Shown here piece by piece: positions 45,861 to 56,300 of a stretch of DNA of 64,000 bases. Each line of letters begins with the position of its first letter. Within the stretch, counting starts at the first letter, position 1. The notes under the pieces are model-generated. The model worked only from the letters and a program-made list of their open reading frames with translations. It was not told the origin of the DNA and made no database searches. Made by a program: the position numbers and the translations under genes. The DNA lies in NCBI RefSeq assembly GCF_000208865.1, contig NC_018398.1, positions 5,542,710-5,606,709 of the forward strand, written 5' to 3'. The DNA is from Neospora caninum Liverpool. Taxonomy: Eukaryota; Apicomplexa; Conoidasida; Eucoccidiorida; Sarcocystidae.

Positions 45861-48800
45861 TCAGGCAAAGTGGTTAGGCATCCGCTTCAGCCGGAAGTCT
45901 TTTTGACGACACGCGGTTTCCAAAAATTCTCGGATGGTTGCCTCATCCGCCCTGAGAGGTTGTGGTTTCCGTTCAATAATCTCGGGAGATCCGGATAGTG
46001 CGTCATCTGTTGTGATTGCTGGCGGTAAAGATCTTTCTGAATAACATCCTGTAGCCGCAGGGCTGCCCAGAACCACAACCGTGCTTTCTGCTGCTTTCCG
46101 CGGAAGGCCTAGACCAAGAGGTGCGCGATTTTGGGATGGGGCAGTATTCGAAAAGACCTCCGCGCCTAACACGACAGGCGGTACATTGTTGTCTGACGCA
46201 CGGCTATTTTGTTGCAGGGAATGGTCTAGCGGTAACATGCTGCGGGCAAAATCAGTGGAACCTCTCCCTGATGGTGGAAGAAGTTGGAATGCAGGTAAGC
46301 GCTCCATAAGTCCGTCGTTGACGCAGTTGCCTGCCATAGGTGAGATAGGCCGATGCCAGAGCTGTGGAGTTGAACATGAGCTCGTCCGCACAGGATCTGA
46401 GCTGCTGGCGCCCTTGCGTTCGCGGGCAAGATTGCAGTGCCCTGGTAACTGTCTGTCGCCAGCAGAACCGCGGCAAGTCTGTGTGCCACGTGTTGCAGCA
46501 ATGAGCTTCAGTAGTACTTCCCTGGCAAGCAAAATGGCGGTAGCATCGATGGTTTGATTCCCTTCGGGCATTGTTGTCTCCCCGGCACCACTTTGGCTGT
46601 CGGAAATTCTCCTTGAATACCGCAGTTGTCCGTCTGCATGACTGTCATATGCTCTCTCGTCAGGATCCCATCCATCTTCTTTCTCGCTCTGGTTCTCCAT
46701 TTTTAATCGGAGGCCGGTGATTTGATCGAGAAGCGCCGAAAAGGCAGAGGGGTGACGACATTGTTGGTCTTGTAGGGGACATTGATATCGGAAGGACTCC
46801 GTGCAGGTTGCCGTCGTCGGATGGAACTGTTTTTGTTCTGTAGGGACGACAGGACGTGCGGCCCCTGGGTAAAACGGGGGCGCGAAGGCGTTTAGGGTGG
46901 ATGCATGTTTTACGTATGTGAGGCGCCTAGGAACGCAAATGGCGTTTCCACCATAACACTCCGGTAAAAACGCCTCGCGAGTTCTCTCCGTGCTCAATTT
47001 TTGTTGTGTGCTGTGCAGCATGAACTGTGAAGTTTCTTCTGCTAGGTCAGGAGGACTTTGGCTCTTCCACTGGCCCACCGAATCAGCCGTAGTGGCACGT
47101 TGTCCACGGTTACGGCGACGAGAATCGGGTCTTGTTCCGTGCGCGAAGCTGGTATCCCACTCCTTTTGCTGTATCGCTGAAGCGAAGGGGAAAGACCCGC
47201 GTTCTGGCTGTCGCGCCAAGCAAGCCTGACAGTCGCCGTTGCAGTCGAAGAGACCTCCCCTATCTGGAACGCTCGGTGGTGCTTCTGACAAAGGTAGCAG
47301 TGCTGATTGATTGGAAACTGGCCTCGCCGAACTGTGCAGAGTCGAGCGGTGTTGGGCATCTCCTGAAGCAGCGTGCTTGGTGGCCGTAGTTGAGTTTTGG
47401 AGCAGCGCTTCAAGGTTGTCTTTGTGACATGTTTCGCCAGTTGGTTGGGCGTCGTCTGCACACGGAGCAATGGGACATCAAGGAAAGGAAAAGACTCAAA
47501 CGAACAGCGGCAAGGGCACTCGAAGGCGGCAAGGCATATGCCCTTGGAAGAGCATGTCGGATCTGCCACAACACCTACTTTGTGCAACGCTGGACGGCTG
47601 TGGTGTGTCCTCTTTTTGAGTCAAACAGTCAGCTGTGGCGTCTCGCCGTCTTTCAGGTTCATTCGCCGCTAGTTTTGCCTGCCAACTCGGAACGCTGACG
47701 TAAGACCGAGCTTGGAGGGGAGCTTGAGTCGAGCTCTCTAGAGTTACGTTTCGTAATTCGTCAGTCAACGGACGTGAGACTGTATTCCCCGGGTTCTCGA
47801 ACACAGTTCCGCGGGATGGTCGATCATTGGGATCGGCACTCCCCGAAGGGAGCAGAGGAAACGCAGGTATGCTCAGTTCCTCTCCCGGTGCGCCAGATGT
47901 CAAAGTACCACACGAAGTGCCAGCGACGGGATCAGGCACGTCAGTCGTTGTGTTGTCCAGAACCCTCGATCTACTGTTCTGCTCCCTGGTAAGGGAACCC
48001 TCTCTGATTACGTGGTTGGCCGAGCCGGATATTAGTTTTACATCATATGCTCGGCACTCCTTAATGCTCGAGCCTTCGGGTCCCTCAGGCAGCTTGGATC
48101 CATAAGTTTCTCTAGCACTGATAGGAATCGTGGACGGACTCCCGGATGGCCCTGTTGGTTGAGCACAGAACTCATGGTGGCCAACTGCCTGCTGCCACTC
48201 TTCTCGAAACGTCCTCTCCGGTGATGCTGTTCTTGAACAGAGATCCTCTGTGTGTGGAGCGTTCTCCGCTTCCAGAGTCGTCAGGACCGAAGCAGATCTA
48301 CCGTGCACCGGCGAAAATTGTTGCGGATCCTGTGGAGCAGTCGTGTATGGCTGTCCGCCCAATGCAGTATAGCCACAACTCAGCAGTGATGGTGAAGAAC
48401 TTATCAACGGAGAGGCTTTACGAGGAGAAAGATCAGGCCTCTTGCGGAGGTCGTCTTCTCCGTGAGCGAACCTGCAACACAGCGCGCATCGTCAGTGTGG
48501 TACATTTCTTAGTTTTCTCTGGGAGTGGCTCGAATGGTATTTCTTGCTAGATCGCCTACGCGAATTATCAGCCCTTACCTACACTTGCTCCCATTGAGGC
48601 ACAGTTTGGGATTTCTACTCCAAAAAATACATAGCGATGTCTTAAGAGTCTGTTTGTCAGTTGACGGCTGGAGTTCAGTAGCGCAGTGAGCGTATCCACA
48701 CTTTGGATCTGTGCACGTCTGCCCGTTGACAACCTTTGTACACCACTTCGTTCGCTGAAGGTTTGGCGCCACTCGGAGTTCTTCCTGCACACACAACTCT

Positions 48801-49102
48801 CATCATCATACAGTTTTTGCTGCAAAAAGCCTGAGCAACCTTCCCGAGCAGGATGAAGTTGATTTCTAAATCCAATGCGACTTGCCACTCACCAGAGCAT
48901 GGGCATAGCCACAGTCGAGGCCCGCCGAGCATCTGCCGCCACCCCGCCTGTTTTGCATGAAGGGACAAAGCTTGGTCTTATAAAATTTGGTTGTCCGAAG
49001 ATCTGTAGCATGGATTGGCCTTCCCGCTCGTCTCGTTGCTGCGAGCTGGAGCAGCTTTCGAGAAGGGGGAAGGAAATTTGTGCTGTCTCCTGTGATCGAC
49101 AT
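45861..49102 (-). CDS. Triple CCCH zinc-finger RNA-binding protein
   Basis: Four phase-consistent exons: 48893-49102, 48579-48784, 47579-48471, 45861-47284, giving 910 residues. Three CCCH fingers lie in the first 145 residues: KTKLCPFM...RCSAGLDCGYAH (C-x11-C-x5-C-x3-H), TKWCTKVVNGQTCTDPKCGYAH (C-x8-C-x4-C-x3-H) and SLCIFW..PKLCLNGSKCRFAH (C-x9-C-x5-C-x3-H). Finger 1 is joined to finger 2 by a conserved-looking EELRVAPNLQRTKWC linker, and finger 3 is completed across an intron. The remaining 760 residues are Ser/Pro/Gln-rich and disordered, with one possibly helical patch (DATAILLAREVLLKLIAAT). Such fingers bind single-stranded, usually AU-rich, RNA and act in mRNA stability or translation; the target is unknown. 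The ATG context (GCATATG) is ordinary, and an upstream exon cannot be excluded. Confidence 0.85.
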
Positions 49103-50713
49103 ATGCGTCAGCGGCTCTTGCCGTTCGCTTAATCAAAACAACGGGTTTGCCCACTCACAGAAGAGACTCTACACTCGCATGTTTGGAATAGGGAAACCCG
49201 TGCACGGGGGCAACCGGTTTCGTTCCAGGCTGAGATCACGCTCAAATTGACATGAGCAGCAGCAACGAGCTTAATGTAGTTGCATCTATACAACAGCTGA
49301 GTGAACGCGTAGGAACGAGGAAACTACAGAATAGAGTCGAGCTGCGGCAACTGAGGTCTTTTTATCCGGACGGATGCAAGAATGAAAAGTAGATGAGACT
49401 AACATCGCCCAGAAAGGGCGCACCCTACACGGGTAAGTCACAATAATTAGCTCGTTGTCCGCTGCTCACGAATTTAAAATCAATGGAGTCATGGTCGAAT
49501 CCTTTTCGAAGTCTGCTTCTCTCTTCGATGGCCTCAAAGTGACGAAGAGAAACACATGTGTCGAGAGTCTTCATAATGCACGAAGCCTAACATCAACACC
49601 GAATCAGATTGCTTCGCTCACTGCAGACAATTGTGGGTTCGGGAATTCCGGCAGGTGTTTACGCTGAACTTGACTGAGTGGAAAAATAAACTGCCCAGCC
49701 AGAAGTCACTTTTCGACAATATTTCGTGGCGCAGTTTTGGAGCCTTGAAACCGTGGGCTGTGTTTTCAGTCAATCGAGTTCATCACTGACACAGGTCAGC
49801 GGCACGGGGAGGCTGGTGAAACTACCAGGAAAAGACTCACACAATGCGAATGGAGATTGGATGTTTTCGGCAAATCACAGTCACGAAGGTAGAGAAGGCC
49901 CATAATGGCGGCTCCTCTTTTGAGAATGAATTCCCGCTTCAACAAAAAAAGAGCCTACGTGCTGTTTGCCGGAAGGCCCAAGCAGCTTGTGTTAAGAGCC
50001 AAAGCTAGGCGTTGTGGAGTTGGGAGCATGCTCCGTAAGAACCTGCAACTGACACTCCCTGCGACAAGACGGACTCACTCCACTAGGCGGTTCGAAACCA
50101 AATATGTTGGATGATATGTGCACTGATCCCTCCCCGCCGACGTAACATCTCCGTTGTGTAAAGTAAGTCTATTCAAAGTGGTGTGCGCTTCCTTCCTATT
50201 CTTGTTTGGGACCCGCAGAACTCGTCGTCAAGGAGGCACACTCCCCGGATATTGAGCAAACCATATCTGCCTGTTTTACTCGTTTTGAGTGTCGGCCGTC
50301 GGTGTGTGAGGTCTAGACGCATTCACATGAGTGAATGACTTTTTGGTACGGAGCGGATGTTCACCCTAGTGGCACTTTCCTTCCTAGCGCTAATTCTTAA
50401 TCGAAAAATACATTTGCGTCTACTAGAGCAGTTTTGCGAACGTCCCAGTGAAAACTAGTGCGGAGATGCTGGCGTGGTAACAAGGTTTTTCGGGCAGAGA
50501 ACCTGCTCCAGAGTTCTGCCGAGCGGTGAAACAACAGCCAAACTACTGTTGTACACTCTTTGCACTTGCCGGTAAAGTTACAAAGGCGTCTTCCAGCGAG
50601 GACAGATCCTTGTGCCGCGCTTCCCTGGTCGGACCCTGACAAAATACACGCTTCTGCATCTCTCCGAAACGGTGGTTCATTTTATATTGGTGAGGCATCA
50701 CAACGGGTCCCAG
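49103..50713. other. Divergent region upstream of the CCCH gene
   Basis: This 1.6-kb stretch holds the CCCH-gene promoter and probably the 5' exon(s) of the plus-strand gene that follows. One candidate first exon opens at ATG 49905 (MAAPLLRMNSRFNKKRAY..., basic, 69 codons, AATAATGG context), but no in-phase donor was established. Confidence 0.4.
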
Positions 50714-51477
50714 TTTACGTACGCCGTACGGAACGCCTCTGCTTCCTCGTCCAATGTAAAGCCATTGCTGCTCTTTTCCTTGAAACCGTCGAGCAGACTA
50801 TGGGACTCATCTTTTCACCGGGATTCAGAACAAGGGACGGTCGCACGTGAAGCTGAAGGCACTACACCGGATCCGAAGTCACTATCCGCCTCTTCTTTTT
50901 TAGCTAGTTGTCATGCCACGTGGTCTATCCTTGACAGGAAACGTTCTGTCACTACTCCAGACAGCTATCACAGGACTTTGTTCGCACAGAAGCTAACTTT
51001 TGATGCTAGTAACTCGGACATCCAAAGCCTGACAGACCGTGTTTTTTCCAGCCTGGCCCTCTATGGGGGCCAGGGGTATGTGCTTCCTGAAGATTTTTCG
51101 GTTCCTCTCGTTCATGCGTCATGATTTGTCACAATGGTTGTGTTTGGGCTGTAATGCATTTTCCGTCATCTCAGGACAACATTCGGGCGTTCTTGTCTTA
51201 GGTATCTTTTGAAATGCCACTGGCTTTTGCCCGTAGTTGCTTCTATCGGCTTACCTAGCGGTCTCAAACACTAGTCGTGCCACAGCATTTGTCTTCCAGT
51301 ATCGAGCGCGGGCGTGCTCGCCGTCTAGTGGATACCATAGGAGACTTCGTGAGGGAAGATAAACCGATATTGCCTTGGATGCCAGGCAGATCTGTGTTCA
51401 CAGAGGGTGTCAGCAGACGCAGTAGGACTCGCGGAGTAAAGTTCAAAATGGCTGGACTATACTATCAGCCGTCTTGA
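50714..51477 (+). CDS. Hypothetical protein, 3' exons (5' end not resolved)
   Basis: Exon 50714-51075 follows a CAG acceptor and ends GG before GTATGT. The final exon 51300-51477 follows TTCCAG and completes the same codon. An optional 27-nt exon (51175-51201) is also in phase and would give two introns of 99 and 98 nt in place of one of 224 nt. The joined product ends ...RRLVDTIGDFVREDKPIL... and ...GVKFKMAGLYYQPS. The exon at 50714 has no in-frame ATG, so upstream exon(s) are needed, possibly the ATG at 49905. No domain is recognised. A minus-strand ORF overlaps the last exon (51264-51446) but has no splice support. The call rests on open frames and splice phase only. Confidence 0.4.
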
Positions 51478-51667
51478 ACGGATGACGGTTTGCCTTCGCT
51501 TCCGTTTCTGACTTAACTTGCGTCTGTCCGACGGAATTGCTAAGGTTGCTGGCCCTTGCTGTAGCTCCGTGTGCATTGTAGAATGCCAGCGATTGAGCAG
51601 ATCACAACAGCGTTGTCACCTAAAGGCTACGTGGACTCGACCTGCCGTGTAATTTAACATGTACCGG

Positions 51668-52476
51668 TTAAATGAGAAAGGCCTGACGTCGCGCTGAGAA
51701 GGGAGCTACTTCAGGTGAAGTTGAGTACGTAAAAATGATGGAGAGTCCGGCGCGGTCGTCTGCAGCACCACGCTGTGAACTGGCTCCCCTTGCATGCACT
51801 CACCATGCTGGCGAAAGCAGCACTGCACAAGTCAGAAAAAAGTGCCTTATAGACCACAAAACAATTCTTACCAGATGATCGGAAGAAGAATTGTTTGCTT
51901 GCATAAGAAGCATACGGAGGGGGGTAGTTGCCTTTTCTCCGAAGAAAATTTCTCCAGTTTTCAGCAGGAGGACAGCCTTGCTAGCACCCTCCCGCGAAAG
52001 CAGAAGGGTCCCAAGGCCTCTCGACGAGCGATCCACAGCCAGCCAGCTCCCGCTGCATCGAAGTTCGGGTTTTCGGCCGTTGCCGATTTTTTCGGTTTCG
52101 ATGCGGTGGCTCTGCTGACAAAAACGTGCTGCGCCACGTCTCTTCAGGGCAAAATAGCGTTCCAGTACTTTTTCCAGAAGCTCCGTGTGGTGGTTTTTCA
52201 GAGTGTTTCGCAGGCTGTGACCTCTTGTTGAAGTGGGGGGCAGGTGTTTTACCGTGCCTGCCTCCCTCTTGCATGAACCCACACCCTCCCCTGGGTTTCT
52301 GTTCGATACACCGTGCGCATCTTGGGACAGTCTGAGTCTTTACTGTTCTTATCGTAGTCCCTTTGAAATCTTTCTAAACAGGCGGGCTCGGTCCAACAAC
52401 TATGCACGCCAAGATGTCCGCACACCCGCAAAATCGGCAATAACTCGGGGAAATATTTCGTAAACATCGGGGGCAT
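51668..52476 (-). CDS. Hypothetical protein with extremely short introns
   Basis: A phase-consistent model has exons 52253-52476, 51872-52214, 51804-51822 and 51668-51759, giving 225 residues. The ATG at 52476 has A at -3. The protein starts MPPMFTKYFPELLPIL, has a basic amphipathic helix (HTELLEKVLERYFALKRR), a segment GASKAVLLLKTGEIFFGE, and ends FSARRQAFLI. The last two introns have good donors (GTAAGA, GTGAGT) and pyrimidine-containing acceptors but are only 49 and 44 nt. The first would be 38 nt, near or below what spliceosomes usually handle. The 19-nt exon encodes CCFRQH. No known domain is seen. The opposite strand is open (51794-52231), so this may be wrong. The first intron is the weakest point. 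Confidence 0.35.
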
Positions 52477-53307
52477 TGTCTAGACCAAGAGAAAACATGT
52501 GTTTGCTGTGAAAACACCGAAACTAGGCGGAAATGTGGTAGCTACAGAGTTGCGTGGAGAGCTCGTCATAAAGAAACCTGTCACAGGCCGCTACGCGAGC
52601 ACTTTTCAGAGCCTGGCATTTTCTCGCGTCGTCTAACGGCCTCTTTACCATTCAAATCCGCGTGCTGCGCCTCTTTGACTACGTTTTTTTCTGTTGTGAG
52701 AGTCCTGACGTATGTACGAGCTCATATTTCATCTGACGTTACAGGGTCTGCTTTATCAATCATCGCGGGGTATCGCGTGCTGACTCTTTCTTCCTAGTCG
52801 CTGGCGGGACCCAGTGTTACGATATTGCCGCTTGGTGTTTATATCACAGCGAATCGTGTCTACATTATACAGTGAACAGGAACACACTTCGTAAGTGAGG
52901 TATTGCGAGGTATAAATGCCTCTTATTCGAGGCTGGGTTGAAACGTGAAAGCCCTGCAAACTAGAGCGCCGTTTTGATCGACCGAGTCCAGTGGTTTTCG
53001 AGATTCGTGCATCACATCTTGAGGCGGAGCACAACTTTGTCGAGGTTGGTGGATGTCAAATGTGTCGTTGGAACGACTCTGAAGAGTACTGCAGGAAATG
53101 ATGCCTCACTTGTGCCACACTATTTTCTCACGGCGGGCGACTGTGTCGCTACCCATTTGTTACATGTTTTAAAAGCAGGATCTGGTGTAACTATGAGGGA
53201 CATCTTTTTCGTCTAACAGACCGGTTCTGGAAGACGTCCAATTTTTATCGTCAGGCTGTTGGGATTAATGGTTTCTTCTGGCGTCTGAACAGTTCGTCTC
53301 TGCAATC
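52477..53307. other. Intergenic region between hypothetical minus gene and pseudo-hydrolase gene
   Basis: About 830 bases with no supported exon. If the minus-strand gene is real this is a divergent promoter region. Confidence 0.45.
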
Positions 53308-56300
53308 ATGGACGCTCTACTCCAGGGATTCCACCGTTCTCCAAAGGAGGACGTTTCGACTCCGTCTTCCTCTAGTCACTGCACTTCTTCTGTTTCAGCG
53401 CGCGAGTTTGAGCAATTTGACTCGCCATTAACGGACGCAGAACTGGCGTGCGAACTATCAGTTGTCACTCGCGCACTGAGGAAGCCCGTTAACAGCAGCT
53501 ACTGCTGCAAAGATTTCAGCGGCTCTCTTGTTTTCATCCCTAAAGATACCGGAGGCTCCGTGGTCCTCGATGCAACGAGCAGTGTGGGCAGCAAGAGCCC
53601 ATGCGCGTCAGATATCGGACCCTTCAGTTGTGAGAGCTCAAGACGCCCGTCTGCCGATGTTTTGGCTGATGATGTTGACAAGCAAAGACGTTGGAGCGAG
53701 CGAGTGCAAGCAGGCGCTTATTCTTTTCGCGATGATGAGCGAGGCAGTGTGGCTGACGGGACAGGCTTTTTACCCTCGTCTGCTGAGGTCCCGCCTCCTC
53801 TGGAGAGCTATATTCCATGTCTCTTTTACAGATGGCCGTCTTCGAACAAGCTTCTTATACACATACACAGCCTTGATGAAGACTTAGGAGCGACCGCTCC
53901 CATGCTAAGAACCTTGCACAGGCGTCTCCGCCTCAATGTTCTTGCAATGGAGTTCCCAGGTGGGTAGTGCATCTGAACGGATCCCCGGATCGAATACATG
54001 TTTGCCCAATTGAACCCTTCTTGAAATGCATCTGAGGCGTCGAGGGACCACGTCGCGTGGCCATTGCATGGGCGATCGAAATCATGTGTCAAGTTTTGCA
54101 GCAGACAGATAGTGGGGCGATGTGTGCCAAGAGGAGGAAGCGGGGTGGGGGGGGGGGGGGTGGTTCGAGGGGTGTAAACCCGGACACTACTTCGTTCCGA
54201 AGCAGCCTTCCTATACCCGTCGTTGATTTCTTACACGTTGCATTTATGCTTTTTTTCCTGTGGTGCGTAGAAGTTGTAGATCAACGGATGGCTTTCTGCA
54301 TGTGGTGAGACTGGTGAATGGAGAAGCATGTGACATGTTCGTGCAGCGATGGCAGCGGCAGAGGCCACTGTGTAAATGTGTTCTTCCTCCGCCGTGTGTG
54401 CTGAAAGTCCACCCTGCATTATACTGAGTCGAAGGAAGAGGCTGATGTAGCTGTCATTTCCTTTCTTACAGGCTATGGCATTATGCGCCGCGAAGAAAGC
54501 TTTGTGCCGTCTCCCTCGGAGCCCATGAAGGAATTCGCCGATAGAAGCAGTTCATTCTCTCTTCTGTCATCTTTCTTTCCAACCGTCGGCAGGAACTCCG
54601 ATGCCGATGCTGCGTTACACGATCCGGAGCGCCAGCGGGCGCCTAGAGAGTCAGTCGCCCTTGAAGCTTCTGGCGAATGGGAGACTGGAGGCAAAAGACA
54701 TCCCCCGGAAGACTCACAGGCTGTACAGGGATATGAGAGTGACGAAGACAAGTCACCGGTTTCAACTGCTGCTCTCGAGGCGAGTGAAAAGGGGAAACTC
54801 CTTGCCAACCTTCGCGCGCTTCTTTCCTTTGTCCTCGACAAACTCCGTGTACCTCCGCAGCACGTCTTTTTCTCAGCTAACAAACTGGCCGCAGGACCTG
54901 TCATCGAGGTGAGCGCAGATGGGAAGCGCCGCAAGTCATACAGCGTCTCTTCCCGGCGTGTGGAGTAGTTGTGGCCGTAGCGTGGCTGCTCGACCTCGCC
55001 TTTTGCTTCACCGGGGACTGTCGATAGAGAGTCATACCGTGAAACCTCTTATTGCTGCTTGAGGTATGTGCCGCATAAGTCTCTTTACACCTCTCAGCGG
55101 GACTGTTTTGCAGATAGTCGTGGAGGGGAAAAGCCGCTGTAATCAAGTCGACACGTTGAAATCCAGAATGGAACAAGGCTCACCCACACAGCTGTCTACG
55201 GTTTTTCTGTTTTTCGATATTCAGCTGTGCAGTTTCGCTGATCTTTTTTTCAATGGAAATAATTCCTTCGGAGGACTAATTCTCATTGAACCTCTACTCG
55301 TCCCAGACCTCGGCCAGCGTAATGGAGCTAGATCGAGCGATCGTTTGCAGCTATGCGCGAGGCTTTCTTTGCCGGTCAGACTAACTTTCGGTTCTGACGA
55401 AGGTGATGAAGCGGAAAAAGGATCGCCGCCGTTTGCTGCTGAGAGCTACACACTGAGCGCAAGGACAGGGGATAGCAGCGGGATGCCCTCTCCAACGGCG
55501 TGTAGCGTTGCACCCGGTGGGGATCGCCCGCCAACCTCGAGTGGGGCACAATGCTTCAAGGACACACTTGACGCCTCAAAGGTAGCTGACACACTTGGTT
55601 CGCAGCACGAACGGCCAAAGGCGCCAGGGGATTGCCACGATGGGGAGACGCCGGCCGCGGATAACCGTGGTTGCAGCCAGGTGACTCGGAAGGCTTTTCC
55701 AGAGCGACCCGAAGACCCTAGGTTTCTCCGCCGGGCAAGCTGCAGTGACAGCAGCATGAGCACAATTAGTCACAAGGCAGGAAGGCTGACGAGGGCAGAC
55801 TGCGGAAAGCTTCTGGGCGTTGTCCGTTCTGTCTGCAACAGTGACGCATGCGCAGCAGGGAAACAGGAGAACGCAGGAGAGTACTCTGGAACAGAGCGTG
55901 AAGGTGCCTTATCACCCGTTCTTGGGCGTTCTGATGAACAGTTGGTGGCGCCTGGAGCGGAACCGAGTGCTTCGGAGATTCCGGAGTCCAGTCATGGATT
56001 ACAGTCAAGTGGGCGCGTCGAGCACCTGCACTCTCCGATCGATCCCGAGATTCGATTCGAGTCAGGGACGACATCTACTGCATCTTTTTCCCAGAGCGAA
56101 TCTTGCTCAGATACCAACCCAGTTCTTGAGGGGAGCTGTCAAAGCGAGAGTAGGTCAGCTTCGTTTGAAAATCGGCAGGGTGAGAGTGGGTTGTCGGCAC
56201 AGACAAACGACGCTCACTCTTCTCTCCCCACTGAACCACATATGCACTCAGATATACAGAAGGAATCCTTACTGCCCCATGCATCGGATAGTCAGGGTGG

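Noticed and set aside
51264..51446. Minus-strand 60-codon frame opposite the plus-strand exon at 51300
   Set aside because: No splice support; the plus-strand exon completes a codon exactly.
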